Assembly: GCA_942492825.1 (NCBI GenBank)
Contig: OW818635.1
Location: forward strand, 1,054,001-1,118,000
Direction of reading: 5' to 3'
Origin: GWE2-51-13 sp942492825
Lineage (GTDB): Bacteria; Bacillota_I; Bacilli_A; Erysipelotrichales; Erysipelotrichaceae
Length of the DNA: 64,000 bases
The stretch's first letter is position 1. Each line of letters starts with the position of its first letter. This document shows positions 52,820 to 62,526 of the stretch, one piece after another. Under the pieces are notes generated by a model that was not told the origin of the DNA, ran no database searches, and saw only the letters and a program-made list of their open reading frames with translations. The position numbers and the translations under genes were made by a program.

Positions 52820-53740
52820 TTAGTAGGTATATTTCGTTTGGTAATCACCCAAGTAGATCCCGAAGGAATCGTCGAACGTCGGGTCGACCCGCTTCCACTC
52901 TTCCGCCGCGAAATGGATCCGGGGATTGATCCAACCGACATCCTTGATGTAGACTTCGACCCAGGCATGATAGGCGATGTCCGTATACCCGGTAATCAAC
53001 CGGGTTGGGATGCCTAACACCCGTAACATCGCGGTCATCAATGCCGCATAGTCGAAGCAAATGCCTTTTTCAGTCCGTAATAACTCATCGAGATCGGGCA
53101 ACATGAAGATATCGTTTGCGCGATCCGCTTTCGCTTGGTCATAGCCTAATAAGTTCACGACATAATTGTAAACCGTGTGAACGCGCTTGATTTCGGATTC
53201 GTCGTCGGCTGTGATTTCAAACGACTTGAGCACCGCTTTGGTTTCTTGATCGTAATCGACGATTTGATTGGGATACAGGAAGATCGTCAACTCATCCGGA
53301 ATCACCACATCGATCGTCGTCGACGCGGCGACCGAATATCGGTTCCCTTCGATGTTCCGCAGCATCTTAATGGTATAACTTCCCGTCCCTCCTTGTAAAG
53401 GCAGGACGGTAAACCGATCGCCGAAAACATCGTAGGTATACGTCATCGTACGAAACGCCACTTGGACTTTCTTGACCGTGTCGTCTTGCGGTCCTTTCAC
53501 GCTGATATATCCCTGATCCGAATTACTGTAGTCCAACAGATATCCGTTTTTCGCAAACACCTTCGTTTGGGGTTGCGTCGGCAACTTCATCATCGCAAGG
53601 GTCGGGTGGGCGGTGGGGAGACCGGGGGTGGGATATGTACGAAAAGGGTTAACGTATCGAAGCAATAGACTCGCTCCGATGACGATAACCACAGTTGCGA
53701 TACTGAGTTGGATCCACATCCTTCGTCTTCTTAACCGCAT
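52820..53740 (-). CDS. Membrane-anchored transglutaminase-like protein
   Basis: A signal anchor (about 8-28), a beta-rich middle region, and a transglutaminase-like cysteine-peptidase domain. The catalytic triad is the Cys in KGICFDYA near 227, His in AYHAWVEV near 260, and Asp in RVDPTFDD near 285. Extracellular members crosslink or cleave proteins. Placed 13 bases before the PilC-like gene; possibly acts on the pilus or wall. Function is an inference. Confidence 0.85.
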   Translation of the reverse strand: MRLRRRRMWIQLSIATVVIVIGASLLLRYVNPFRTYPTPGLPTAHPTLAMMKLPTQPQTKVFAKNGYLLDYSNSDQGYISVKGPQDDTVKKVQVAFRTMTYTYDVFGDRFTVLPLQGGTGSYTIKMLRNIEGNRYSVAASTTIDVVIPDELTIFLYPNQIVDYDQETKAVLKSFEITADDESEIKRVHTVYNYVVNLLGYDQAKADRANDIFMLPDLDELLRTEKGICFDYAALMTAMLRVLGIPTRLITGYTDIAYHAWVEVYIKDVGWINPRIHFAAEEWKRVDPTFDDSFGIYLGDYQTKYTY

Positions 53741-53759
53741 AGTTGACCCGATTCACTTT

Positions 53760-54887
53760 CTAATAACGCAAATAAGCAATCGTCTCCTGAGCGCTGTAAA
53801 GATGCGCCCCCTGTTTCATCGCGTTACGTACTAAACGTTCGAGTAAATCTTCGCCCGTTTCGTCTTCGACCATTTTTTGTTCGGTCGGATCGTAGTAGCC
53901 GCGTAATGTCGGTTGATCGACGGCGATGAAGAGCGTGTTGATTCGACCTTCGTCCGCCATTTTTAATAGAGTATCATAGCCGGCAACAACTTTGGATTCA
54001 GGTTGGTCCGCTTCGGCGATAATCTTATTCCACATCGCTTCTTTGCGGTCGATGTGGTGTTCGTCAACAACCTTCAAAACATCTTGGTGGAGTTTCGCAA
54101 GGTCCGTATGTTCGGGACGATGACGTAGTGTAACGTTGAGAATGTTTGGATGATCGGATACTTTTCTGTAACGGCTTAAGGTTTCTTCGACTCCGACCAA
54201 CACCAAGGGGTCTGAAGAGTTTCCGAGAACCTCGATTACTTCCTCATCCAGTTTCTTCAAAAACCTGAGTTGATCTTGGCGTGCTTCATCGTTATCCTCA
54301 CCCGCACCGCTAAATAATGCGATCGATCCGGAACCGCGACGGTTCGGAGAAGATCCGGTGTGGAACTGGCGCCGCATATTATCCGACGCTTCGGTGATTT
54401 CTTTTTTCGATTGGGTCAGATTGGCATGCTCGATCACACGAAGTTCCGATGTGTCGCCCGCATAAAGAACCGCCGTATTCTGTGCGATCACCAAGGTAAG
54501 GAAGCGGAATTTCTGATCAAGATCACTGACGAAATGTCGGATATGGAAGGTGTCATCGACGATCACGCGACTTTCATAACGTGTTTTACGCGTGTCGATT
54601 TCAAACGTGTCGGAATTTCTGAAGATTAAGATCGTATATTGGTTTTCTTGCCAGAAGAACGTATCGTTCTCCAGCGCTTTCAGAGGTGCGAATAGCTCCT
54701 CCGTTTCGATTTGTCCTAAGTGGTACTTCTCACATTTCTTCTCGGCTTCTCTCACGAAAGCGCGGTACTGCGCGATTTGAACCGCTAGCCCGAGTTCTTT
54801 GACGCCGGGTGAGAGGATGAAGGTGATGCATGGCTTCTTATCGTGTATCAATAAGTCTTCGACTTCTGCTTTGCGGATTGGTGTCAT
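53760..54887 (-). CDS. baeRF-family (bacterial eRF1-like) protein
   Basis: 375 residues in the pattern of bacterial archaeo-eukaryotic release factor-like proteins of the baeRF3/7 kind: KPCITFILSP near 17, a central domain with VIAQNTAVLYAG near 136, and a C-terminal domain with VLVGVEETLSRYR near 226 and NTLFIAVDQPTLRG. These families resemble eRF1 and may act on ribosomes or stress. The start at 54887 follows AAGGAGGTTGGCT. First gene of the pilus-like operon, 19 bases before the transglutaminase; this link is not obvious. Confidence 0.75.
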   Translation of the reverse strand: MTPIRKAEVEDLLIHDKKPCITFILSPGVKELGLAVQIAQYRAFVREAEKKCEKYHLGQIETEELFAPLKALENDTFFWQENQYTILIFRNSDTFEIDTRKTRYESRVIVDDTFHIRHFVSDLDQKFRFLTLVIAQNTAVLYAGDTSELRVIEHANLTQSKKEITEASDNMRRQFHTGSSPNRRGSGSIALFSGAGEDNDEARQDQLRFLKKLDEEVIEVLGNSSDPLVLVGVEETLSRYRKVSDHPNILNVTLRHRPEHTDLAKLHQDVLKVVDEHHIDRKEAMWNKIIAEADQPESKVVAGYDTLLKMADEGRINTLFIAVDQPTLRGYYDPTEQKMVEDETGEDLLERLVRNAMKQGAHLYSAQETIAYLRY

Positions 54888-55025
54888 AGCCAACCTCCTT
54901 TGTGTCCCAGCAAAAGCACATAAAACCTATTCCATACTTTGATTATAGCACAATTCAATGTGAGCGCATGACAAGAGCCTGTGATACAATGAACTCAAGA
55001 AGCAGGTGAAAAAAGGAGGAATCGT

Positions 55026-55853
55026 ATGCGTACTTCGGGTAGGACCCAAAGCGGTCGGGTGACTTCGGTCGGCTCACGCGGAGCCGCCGTCACGGGTGGC
55101 GGATTGGTGATCCTTTTACTGTATGCTTTGCTTACGGGAAATCCGAGTGGTTTGTGGGAAAGTCTAATAAATCCGGGCAACCAAAGCACCTTGAGCGAAG
55201 CGCGAAAAACGGAGTTGACCGAATTCGTTTCGGTGGTTTTGGCGGATACGGAAACGGTATGGAACGATATTTTCTTGGAATATGGGGAAGATTATCGCGA
55301 ACCGGGTATGGTCTTGTTTACCGGTTCCGTCCAATCGGGTTGCGGTAACGCCACGTCGGCGACCGGTCCGTTCTATTGTTCGCTGGATGAGAAGATTTAT
55401 ATCGACTTGGTCTTCTTCGATGAGTTAGGCGATCGATTTAATGCCCCGGGGGATTTCGCGATGGCGTATGTCATCGCTCATGAAGTCGGTCATCACGTAC
55501 AGAATCAACTCGGTATCTTGGATGATGTCCATGAAATCATGCAGAAATCCAGTCAAACCAAAGCCAATGAACTTTCCGTTCGGTTGGAACTCCAGGCGGA
55601 TTATCTTGCGGGAGTTTGGGCGAAATACGTCGCGGGATACGGATACTTGGAAGAAGGCGATATCGATGAAGCCATGCAGGCGGCGCAAGCGGTCGGCGAT
55701 GATCGGATCCAACAGTCTTCCCAAGGGTATGTCAACCCGGACAATTTCACCCACGGTACCTCCGAACAACGGATGCGTTGGTTCCGTTTGGGTTATCAGT
55801 ATGCGGATTTGGATCATGGCGATACGTTCAATGTTACGACCTTAAAGAACTAG
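55026..55853 (+). CDS. Neutral zinc metallopeptidase (YpfJ-like)
   Basis: 275 residues with an N-terminal transmembrane helix (about 27-38) and the zinc motif HEVGHHVQN near 156. A Glu ligand follows in LELQADYLAG near 192. The family has DUF343-like members in many bacteria with unclear substrates, probably extracytoplasmic. Own terminator follows; promoter not certain. Confidence 0.9.
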   Translation: MRTSGRTQSGRVTSVGSRGAAVTGGGLVILLLYALLTGNPSGLWESLINPGNQSTLSEARKTELTEFVSVVLADTETVWNDIFLEYGEDYREPGMVLFTGSVQSGCGNATSATGPFYCSLDEKIYIDLVFFDELGDRFNAPGDFAMAYVIAHEVGHHVQNQLGILDDVHEIMQKSSQTKANELSVRLELQADYLAGVWAKYVAGYGYLEEGDIDEAMQAAQAVGDDRIQQSSQGYVNPDNFTHGTSEQRMRWFRLGYQYADLDHGDTFNVTTLKN

Positions 55854-55876
55854 CCGGCGAAATGCCGGCTTTTTTA
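55853..55876 (+). terminator. Intrinsic terminator of the zinc peptidase gene
   Basis: GCCGGC-GAAAT-GCCGGC followed by TTTTTT. Confidence 0.92.
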
Positions 55877-58800
55877 GTGGATGTCGAGTGTAAATGTGTA
55901 TGAATAGGTTCTTCCTTTACGTAAAACATACTGTGGTAAAACCTCTCCACGCATGGGTGTTTCCCCACCGACCCCGCGTTGACCGTAATCCACGTTGATC
56001 GTGGTCATCGTGTGTTTCGGTAAGCGATGGATGTGCGTCGCTTCATGGAGTTGGGTCTGCGTATAAGGCCACACCGAAACGTTCAAGCTTTGTTTACCAA
56101 AGGCGGATATCTCAAACCGTGATGTTTGGGACGCGACCAATAGCCTTCGAACTTCCGTATGGTTTCCGTTTTCTTGCGGACGCATGTAATCATGGGTAAA
56201 ATCCCAAATCGTTCCTTCATGAACCTTTAACTTACAGCCGCTATTGCGATCGCTATAGTTTTCCTGCGGTCCTTTCCCATAAAAGGCAACCTGTTGGAAA
56301 TCCGGTCTTGTCGCAAAGGTCATTCCGATGCGCGGGATTTCATGGCTTGGGAGAATCGTAAGGGTAATCGATACGCTGCCGTTATCGTAAAAATCGTAGG
56401 TGATTTCCAATCTGCGTGTATTTGGCATATTGAATTTCGTAACGATACGCAGAAAGTTCTCATTTTGATCCGTAATCATTTCCATTAATTTCCGATCCGC
56501 GAGTGCGTTGACCCAACGCTTGTTTAAGTTGAACCGCTTGACGGCGGGAACCCACATCTCAAGCATCCGGTCATTGTCCGTATCCGCCCGACTAAAGTTC
56601 GGCGTCAACGGTGACATTAAGAGATTTTCATCGTTGGTGGAAATATGCTCGATAAAGCCCGTGGACTTACTCAAGATGAATTTGGATGACAATGTTCGGA
56701 TCGTTATGTTAGCTTCAGTTTCCTCATACGCCGGACAGGCTTGTTGCTTATCGCTTATCTTGATCTCTTTTCGGCTGATTTCAAATTGGAAGAACGTGAT
56801 CTCATCTCCAATTTCAACGCCGAAAGAAGATTTGTTGGAGATAACATCGATTTCAAGGAGTACGTCGCTATCCAGCGTCGGATCCAACTTTATCGGAAGT
56901 TCGATCGATGCGGACTTACCGGGAAGAATCGGATCGACGGAAAGTTCGAAGGTTTCGGTTTTAACTCCGTCGATCTGTAAGTATCCTTCAAAACGATACG
57001 TTGACGTATCGACAAATGCGTTCTTATTTTGTATGAGTAGGTGTTGAAGATCGATCTGGGTAAGGGCGATCGGTGCGTAAACCTTTTTGACTTCCGCGAT
57101 GGCCGGATGTAACGTTCGATCGGCAGCCACAATCCCGTTGGCACAGAACGGTCCGTCCGATTTTTCATCCCCGAAGTCACCGCCATACAACCAACGGACA
57201 CTTCCGTCTTTTTCGACTTGTTTGATCGCTTGGTCGGCGAAATCCCAAATAAATCCTCCGATGAGGTTGGGATATGCTTCGAAAACATCCATATATTCGC
57301 GTAAGTTGCCTAAGGAATTGCCCATGCAATGGGCATACTCGCAGACCATCACAGGCATGGCTTCATAGTCTTTACGATGATGGTAAAACTGTGCAGACAG
57401 AATTTTACGAAGCAGATCCAACGGAGATCGTGCCAATATATCTTCCTTTTTCCCGTAACTTTCGACACGTTGCGGACTGGGATACATCATGCTTTTCACA
57501 TCGCTGACCGAAAGATCCCGATCGCCTTCATAGTGAAAAGGTCGGCTCGCGTCTTCGGCTTTCATCGCCTGTTTCATCCATTGGAAATTCACGCCGGATC
57601 CGGATTCATTCCCCAAGGACCAGAGTAAGATACACGGATGATTGCGATCCCTTCGTACCATTCTTATTCCTCGGTCGATCATCGCGTCACGCCAACGCAG
57701 ATCGTCCTTCGGCAGAAAATCGCGGACACCATGGGTTTCCAAATCCGCTTCATCGATCACATAGAAACCATGTTTGTCGCAAAGTTGATAGAAACTGCGG
57801 TCGTTGGGATAATGCGAACACCGAATGGCATTGATGTTGTGGGCTTTGAGGATGCGCAGATCGTTCTCACGATCTTCAATGGTCATCGACCATCCTTTAG
57901 CCGTATTGAAATCATGACGGTTCACACCTCTGAATTTGATGGGTTTCCCATTGAGTAAAAGCATCGAGTCACGGATTTCGACTTGACGGAATCCGTAATC
58001 GAATTTCTTGATTTGGATCAACGAAGTCTTACGGAAAAGTTCAATCTTGATTTCATAGAGTTCAGGGGTCTCGGCGGTCCACCGTAACGGTGCTTCGATC
58101 GACTTTTCGATTTCGATGTTTGATCCACCGATTTTACCTTCAAACAAACGGATCGCTTTTTCTTTGCGTAATGAAACACGAATCGACAAATCGTCGAAAT
58201 TCCGTGCTTCGATCTCCAGTTTCAACTTCAAGGTCGCATCACGATACTCCCGATCGAAAACACAGGACGCGAAGGCATCACGGATAAATTCAGTCGGTTC
58301 GCAAAACAATTCCACATCGCGCAATAAGCCCGCCATAAACCACATATCTTGATCCTCGAGATAACTGGCGTCGCTGTATTTGACGACCAAAACGCCGATC
58401 CGATTGATACCAGGCTGGATAAATTCGGTGATTTCAAACTCGTGCGGTGTCATCGAACCTTTCGATAAACCGACGAACTTTCCGTTGACCGCCACCTCCA
58501 GCATGCCTTTGACACCGTTGAAACGCACGAAAACGCGTTGTCCCATAAAATGATCCGGAACGTCAAAATCACGTAGATACAGACCGGTCGGATTGTCCGT
58601 CTCGGAAATGCCGGGGAAATGATTTTTACGCACATCGATCTGCGGCGGATAACTGTTGGCCAAGTAATAGGGTTTCCCATAGCCTTGAAGTTCCCAAACT
58701 CCCGGAACGTTGATCTTTTTGAAATCGGTGAGATCGCTTAACGCATACATATCGGGGGTCGCCGCAACATGTAATGTATCCAAGTAACGCGAATAATAGA

Positions 58801-58954
58801 CAAACGACCATTCCCCATTGAGCGATATCAAGCTTGAGGTATTGTTGGTTTCATACGCTTCTTTGGTTTGAAAAGAAATCCCTTCGAAATGTGCCGGTTG
58901 TTTATGGATTTGGATCAACCGAGGATCGAGATGATGCTTGTTTTTCGTGTTCAT
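55874..58954 (-). CDS. lacZ: Beta-galactosidase, glycoside hydrolase family 2
   Basis: 1026 residues, the LacZ length. The family domains are in order: sugar-binding jelly-roll, Ig-like domains, TIM barrel and C-terminal beta sandwich. The acid/base Glu is in LWSLGNESGSG near 450 and the nucleophile Glu in MVCEYAHCMGNS near 540. Hydrolyses beta-galactosides such as lactose in the cytoplasm. No permease or regulator gene is nearby. Confidence 0.94.
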   Translation of the reverse strand: MNTKNKHHLDPRLIQIHKQPAHFEGISFQTKEAYETNNTSSLISLNGEWSFVYYSRYLDTLHVAATPDMYALSDLTDFKKINVPGVWELQGYGKPYYLANSYPPQIDVRKNHFPGISETDNPTGLYLRDFDVPDHFMGQRVFVRFNGVKGMLEVAVNGKFVGLSKGSMTPHEFEITEFIQPGINRIGVLVVKYSDASYLEDQDMWFMAGLLRDVELFCEPTEFIRDAFASCVFDREYRDATLKLKLEIEARNFDDLSIRVSLRKEKAIRLFEGKIGGSNIEIEKSIEAPLRWTAETPELYEIKIELFRKTSLIQIKKFDYGFRQVEIRDSMLLLNGKPIKFRGVNRHDFNTAKGWSMTIEDRENDLRILKAHNINAIRCSHYPNDRSFYQLCDKHGFYVIDEADLETHGVRDFLPKDDLRWRDAMIDRGIRMVRRDRNHPCILLWSLGNESGSGVNFQWMKQAMKAEDASRPFHYEGDRDLSVSDVKSMMYPSPQRVESYGKKEDILARSPLDLLRKILSAQFYHHRKDYEAMPVMVCEYAHCMGNSLGNLREYMDVFEAYPNLIGGFIWDFADQAIKQVEKDGSVRWLYGGDFGDEKSDGPFCANGIVAADRTLHPAIAEVKKVYAPIALTQIDLQHLLIQNKNAFVDTSTYRFEGYLQIDGVKTETFELSVDPILPGKSASIELPIKLDPTLDSDVLLEIDVISNKSSFGVEIGDEITFFQFEISRKEIKISDKQQACPAYEETEANITIRTLSSKFILSKSTGFIEHISTNDENLLMSPLTPNFSRADTDNDRMLEMWVPAVKRFNLNKRWVNALADRKLMEMITDQNENFLRIVTKFNMPNTRRLEITYDFYDNGSVSITLTILPSHEIPRIGMTFATRPDFQQVAFYGKGPQENYSDRNSGCKLKVHEGTIWDFTHDYMRPQENGNHTEVRRLLVASQTSRFEISAFGKQSLNVSVWPYTQTQLHEATHIHRLPKHTMTTINVDYGQRGVGGETPMRGEVLPQYVLRKGRTYSYTFTLDIH

Positions 58955-58986
58955 ACGATGTCCCTTCGATGTTTCCTGTCGATTTC

Positions 58987-59015
58987 ACTATAGTCCGATT
59001 CCATCGTCCCGTCAA
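58987..59015 (-). promoter_or_regulatory. Promoter of the beta-galactosidase gene
   Basis: TTGACG (59015-59010), 17-base spacer, TATAGT (58992-58987) on the minus strand, 33 bases before the start. Confidence 0.6.
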
Positions 59016-59043
59016 TCAAGCCTAAGAATTGGTATACGCAAAC

Positions 59044-59066
59044 AAAAAGCCGCGACGCGGCTTTTG
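59044..59066 (-). terminator. Intrinsic terminator of the punA-xpt operon
   Basis: AAAGCCGCGTCGCGGCTTTTTG on the minus strand, about 20 bases past the xpt stop and upstream of the beta-galactosidase promoter. Confidence 0.9.
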
Positions 59067-59084
59067 AATATACTGTTTATTGGT

Positions 59085-59654
59085 TCAATCAAATTTGATT
59101 CCGTCCGGTGTGATTTCCGCGATGATGGCCAAGGAAAACAGATCGATGCCCATCGATCGGAGTTCTTTTCCACCGTGCTGAAAACCTTTCTCGATGGCGA
59201 TTCCGACCCCGACACACGTCGCATCGGCTTGTTTGATGAGTTCCAGTAAACCTTTGACCGCTTGTCCTTCCGCCAAAAAATCATCGATGATCAAGACATG
59301 TTCGCCCGGGTTGAGGAAGGGTTTAGATACCACGACGGTAGCATCGCTGTTTTTCGTATAAGAATGGATGATCGTGGAATATACCGAATCAACTTGGACT
59401 CTCGAGCCGGCTTTCTTAGCGAAGACGACCGGGACATCGAAATATTGGGCGGTGATCGCGGCGATCGCGATGCCGGATGCTTCGATCGTTAAGATCTTGT
59501 CGACTTTGGTACTGAAGAAATGTTGCTTGAATGCTTCTCCCATCTGATTGATAAGCCGGACATCGAGTTGATGGTTGAGAAAGCGATCGACTTTAATGAG
59601 ATTCCCCTTTAGCACGACCGCTTCGTCACGGATCCGTTGTTTTAACGCATCCAT
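59085..59654 (-). CDS. xpt: Xanthine phosphoribosyltransferase
   Basis: Converts xanthine and PRPP to XMP. The PRPP loop LIIDDFLAEGQA near 127-138 and the base-binding EASGIAIA near 52 are typical of Xpt; 189 residues is the normal length. It lies two bases after punA, so it follows directly in one operon: nucleoside cleavage, then base salvage. No purine riboswitch is seen upstream. Confidence 0.95.
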   Translation of the reverse strand: MDALKQRIRDEAVVLKGNLIKVDRFLNHQLDVRLINQMGEAFKQHFFSTKVDKILTIEASGIAIAAITAQYFDVPVVFAKKAGSRVQVDSVYSTIIHSYTKNSDATVVVSKPFLNPGEHVLIIDDFLAEGQAVKGLLELIKQADATCVGVGIAIEKGFQHGGKELRSMGIDLFSLAIIAEITPDGIKFD

Positions 59655-59656
59655 TT

Positions 59657-60472
59657 TTATTTAACATCCTTGGATAGTAAATCCAAAAGGATTCGCGAAA
59701 GTCGTATAGATGCTTGATTGGCCATTTCGACCACACGGGCATGGTCATGCTTGACGGTTTGAATCCCCGTCGCCATGTTGGTGACGACTGCGAACGTTAA
59801 CACGTCCAATCCCGCATGGTTGGCGGCAATCGTTTCCGGGACCGTGCTCATGCCGATCAGATCACATCCCAAGGTTTTAAAAGCTTGGATTTCGGCTTTG
59901 GTTTCATAATACGGACCACTGAAAAACCCATACACACCTTGCTTCAAACTTCCGTCGACCGCAAGCGCTTGATCGATCAAAGATTGCTTGAAAGGTTCGC
60001 TCATATCGGGAAAGCGTACGCCCAAGCGTGGATCGTTGACGCCGATCAAAGGATTATTGAACGCGAGGTTGATGAAATCGTTGACCAAGACGATATCCCC
60101 GGGGGTATAGCTCGGATTGATTCCACCGCAGGCATTGGTTAAAATCAAGGTTTGAATTCCGAGCGCTTTAAGAACATAGATCGGAAAAACGACTTCCTTC
60201 ATCGTATATCCTTCATAAAAATGGACTCTTCCCTGCATCGCCAGGATCGGTTTTCCGTTGAGTTTACCGACGATTAATCTTCCTTGATGACCGCTGACCG
60301 TCGACTGGGGAAAGTTCGGCAGACTTTCATAAGGAAAAACGATTGTCTCGCTGAGTTGATCGACGACATCTCCCAATCCCGACCCTAAAATGATCGCGGT
60401 CTGCGGACGATAGGTACATTGGTTCAGGATGAAGGTTGCGCAAGCCTGGATTTGATCATAATAATCTTTCAT
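59657..60472 (-). CDS. punA: Purine-nucleoside phosphorylase, PunA (PNP-I inosine/guanosine) type
   Basis: Trimeric-type phosphorylase of 271 residues with ILGSGLGDVVDQ near 29, GHQGRL near 61 (phosphate), NACGGI near 112, and GMSTVPETI near 194 (nucleoside-binding region). Feeds xanthine and guanine to xpt, 2 bases downstream. Complements DeoD at 25044. Only 86 bases separate it from the DUF937 gene, so its promoter is close. Confidence 0.95.
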   Translation of the reverse strand: MKDYYDQIQACATFILNQCTYRPQTAIILGSGLGDVVDQLSETIVFPYESLPNFPQSTVSGHQGRLIVGKLNGKPILAMQGRVHFYEGYTMKEVVFPIYVLKALGIQTLILTNACGGINPSYTPGDIVLVNDFINLAFNNPLIGVNDPRLGVRFPDMSEPFKQSLIDQALAVDGSLKQGVYGFFSGPYYETKAEIQAFKTLGCDLIGMSTVPETIAANHAGLDVLTFAVVTNMATGIQTVKHDHARVVEMANQASIRLSRILLDLLSKDVK

Positions 60473-60536
60473 GGTTACCTCTTCGGCAAATATTCTGCTT
60501 AGTCGTATTATACAGGATTAAAGGACTTTTTCGAAG

Positions 60537-60557
60537 AAAAAGGCCGTAATGGCCTTT
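60537..60557 (-). terminator. Intrinsic terminator after the DUF937 gene
   Basis: AAAGGCC-ATTAC-GGCCTTT followed by TTCTTCG on the minus strand, directly at the gene's stop. Confidence 0.75.
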
Positions 60558-60558
60558 G

Positions 60559-61137
60559 TTACTTCTTAAAGAATCCACCCAGCAGATTGGACAAATCATC
60601 CATCATATCGCCGTCTTTGTCCGCATCCAGCATGTCCGTTACTCCTTCCAAGAGATTGTTTGAACCACTCTTTGAACCAAGTAACCCGCCTAACAATGAA
60701 CCTAAGCCGGAATCGTTGACCTTGTTTGCTTTTTTCTGTTTGCCAAGACTACTTAAAAGCAAGGGTGCCAACATCGCCAATAACGAACCGACTTGATCGG
60801 TTTTTAATCCGGTTTTTATGGCGAGTTTGTCTTCGACCGATTCCGTTTTATCCCCAAGGACATGTTTCAAGATCTTTGCGCCGTCGGCCGTGTCGACATT
60901 GCGTAGAAATTTCCCCAAATCATCCGTATCGTCATCCGCGTGTCGGTCCAAGGCTTTCGCCAATGATCCGGCACCATCGGAAGTCGCTGCATTTTTATTC
61001 ATGGCGCTGACCAAACTCGGGATACCGGTCGAAACAAGTTTGGTAACTTGGTCGGGACGTGCACCGACGGATTTCGACAGAGTATCAAGTAGTTCCCCTT
61101 GATTCAGCGACTTCAACAATTCATCAAGCGCGCTCAT
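60559..61137 (-). CDS. DUF937 family protein
   Basis: 192 residues: an N-terminal helical region with GARPDQVTKLVSTGIPSLV, a middle segment, and Gly/Leu-rich GLGSLLGGLLG near 145 followed by DKDGDMMDDL near 174. These are typical of DUF937. Function unknown. It shares a unit with the DUF4332 gene 12 bases upstream. Confidence 0.85.
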   Translation of the reverse strand: MSALDELLKSLNQGELLDTLSKSVGARPDQVTKLVSTGIPSLVSAMNKNAATSDGAGSLAKALDRHADDDTDDLGKFLRNVDTADGAKILKHVLGDKTESVEDKLAIKTGLKTDQVGSLLAMLAPLLLSSLGKQKKANKVNDSGLGSLLGGLLGSKSGSNNLLEGVTDMLDADKDGDMMDDLSNLLGGFFKK

Positions 61138-61149
61138 ACAGAACCCTTT

Positions 61150-61554
61150 CTAATAGAAGACCGCACGCGGTAATTTCTTCGCTTGATCGATCCAATCTTC
61201 GATTTGATCCAAGGTCGGAACTTTGCGAACCAATTTCTTTTCTGCGTTGACTTCCACGACTTTGGTTGCGAGATTTTCCGCTTTCCGTCCGGCAAGCTCG
61301 ACGACTGTGTCGACTCCGGCGGCTTCCAGTAATTCCGCATATTCGCCGGCGATGCCTTTGATACGGAACAGATCGGCATGGTTGATCCACTTCAATACCA
61401 ATTTTTCACTGATGCCGGTTTTTTCAGCCAGTGCGATACGATCTTTCTTTTGCGCTCCGGCTTCCAAGAGTTTTTCGACCGATTTGATCCCCGCTTCATT
61501 CAGTTTCGCTTCATACGCTTCCCCTACACCTTCGATGCTGCTCAATTTTGACAT
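61150..61554 (-). CDS. DUF4332 helix-hairpin-helix protein
   Basis: 134 residues with two helix-hairpin-helix units: SSIEGVGEAYEAKLNEAGI near 5 and RIKGIAGEYAELLEAAGVD near 64. DUF4332 proteins have this repeat and may bind nucleic acids. AAAGGAGC precedes the start. Function unknown. Confidence 0.88.
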   Translation of the reverse strand: MSKLSSIEGVGEAYEAKLNEAGIKSVEKLLEAGAQKKDRIALAEKTGISEKLVLKWINHADLFRIKGIAGEYAELLEAAGVDTVVELAGRKAENLATKVVEVNAEKKLVRKVPTLDQIEDWIDQAKKLPRAVFY

Positions 61555-61862
61555 AGTTTAGCTCCTTTCGCTGTGCGTCAAAAATCGATGCTTCTAAGAT
61601 TCGATGAGAACGTCTATCTGTTTTTAGTATACAACATATTCATCTTTATTCACACAAAGCAACATCCATTATGTATTTTATTGTGAACCCACAAGATTTG
61701 AAAGAGTCTTTTCCGATGGGCTTTTTCGTTAACGGAGAACGTTGAATGCCATACCGAAACAAGGTATAATTAACACAAGAATCAAGCTTGGATAATTGCG
61801 TTTTTACCCGTATTATCCGATAACCGATCACAATCTAGGACCCTTGTCCTTATGGAGGAAAC
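61555..61862 (+). promoter_or_regulatory. Intergenic region with sigma-A promoter of the acpP-acc operon
   Basis: Within this 308-base gap TTGAAT (61742-61747), a 17-base spacer and TATAAT (61765-61770) form a strong promoter. A short AGGACCCTTGTCCT hairpin (about 61837-61850) lies before the ribosome binding site ATGGAGGAAAC. The rest of the gap holds the divergent promoter for the DUF4332 gene. I see no FapR-type operator. Confidence 0.75.
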
Positions 61863-62093
61863 ATGTTCGCACAAGTCAAGCAAGTGTTTATCGACGTGAC
61901 GCAGATCGAAGAAGCGTCGTTGACGATGGACGCCAGATTAAAGGATGATTTGAAGTATGACTCGCTGACCGTCTTGGAACTGGTCCTTGAACTTGAGAGC
62001 GCATTCGAGATAGAGATCGATCCTACGGAAGTTTCGAAGCTTAAGACTTTCGGTGATGTGGTCGCGATGGTACAAGCGAAGAAGTCCGCTTAA
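61863..62093 (+). CDS. acpP: Acyl carrier protein
   Basis: 76 residues. The phosphopantetheine attachment Ser34 lies in DSLTVLEL, where the family consensus is DSLDxVEL. The charged four-helix pattern and size are normal. Carries fatty acyl chains. Leads the operon with accB and accC. Start follows GGAGGAAAC. Confidence 0.94.
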   Translation: MFAQVKQVFIDVTQIEEASLTMDARLKDDLKYDSLTVLELVLELESAFEIEIDPTEVSKLKTFGDVVAMVQAKKSA

Positions 62094-62103
62094 TGATGGT
62101 TGT

Positions 62104-62526
62104 ATGAAAATCGACACGATCCGTCGGATCATCGAACTTTTCGAACAATCCAATGTTTCGAAAATGGAACTCGAACATGCGGATTTTACGATCCGCTTGG
62201 AAAAGAAAAACGAAGTACAATTTACGCAGACAGCGTCTTCTTTTCATGATACGAATGTTAACATGGAAGATGAAAATTCAAAGAGCGAATGGATTGTTTC
62301 GCCGGTCATCGGGATGTTTTACCAACAACCCGACATGAACCTACCGCCGTTTGTGAGAATCGGCGATTCTGTCCGGGAAGGCGATGTGATCGGGGTCGTC
62401 GAATCGATGAAAATCCTCAACGAATTACGTAGCCCGATAAGCGGACGGGTTGCGGAAATCCTCGTCAGCGATCGGACCTTGGTTCAATGCGGACAACCGC
62501 TTATGCGGGTCACACGCGATGATTAA
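62104..62526 (+). CDS. accB: Biotin carboxyl carrier protein of acetyl-CoA carboxylase
   Basis: 140 residues. The biotinyl domain carries Lys103 in ESMKILNEL, where the usual motif is EAMKM; Ser replaces Ala and Ile replaces the second Met. An N-terminal helix (about 1-30) and a linker with SPVIGMFY precede it. The start at 62104 has a weak site and probably relies on coupling to acpP 10 bases upstream. Its last 8 bases overlap accC. Confidence 0.92.
   Translation: MKIDTIRRIIELFEQSNVSKMELEHADFTIRLEKKNEVQFTQTASSFHDTNVNMEDENSKSEWIVSPVIGMFYQQPDMNLPPFVRIGDSVREGDVIGVVESMKILNELRSPISGRVAEILVSDRTLVQCGQPLMRVTRDD

Noticed and set aside
60473..60558. Purine riboswitch upstream of punA-xpt
   Set aside because: Only 86 bases are available and no purine aptamer core is visible.
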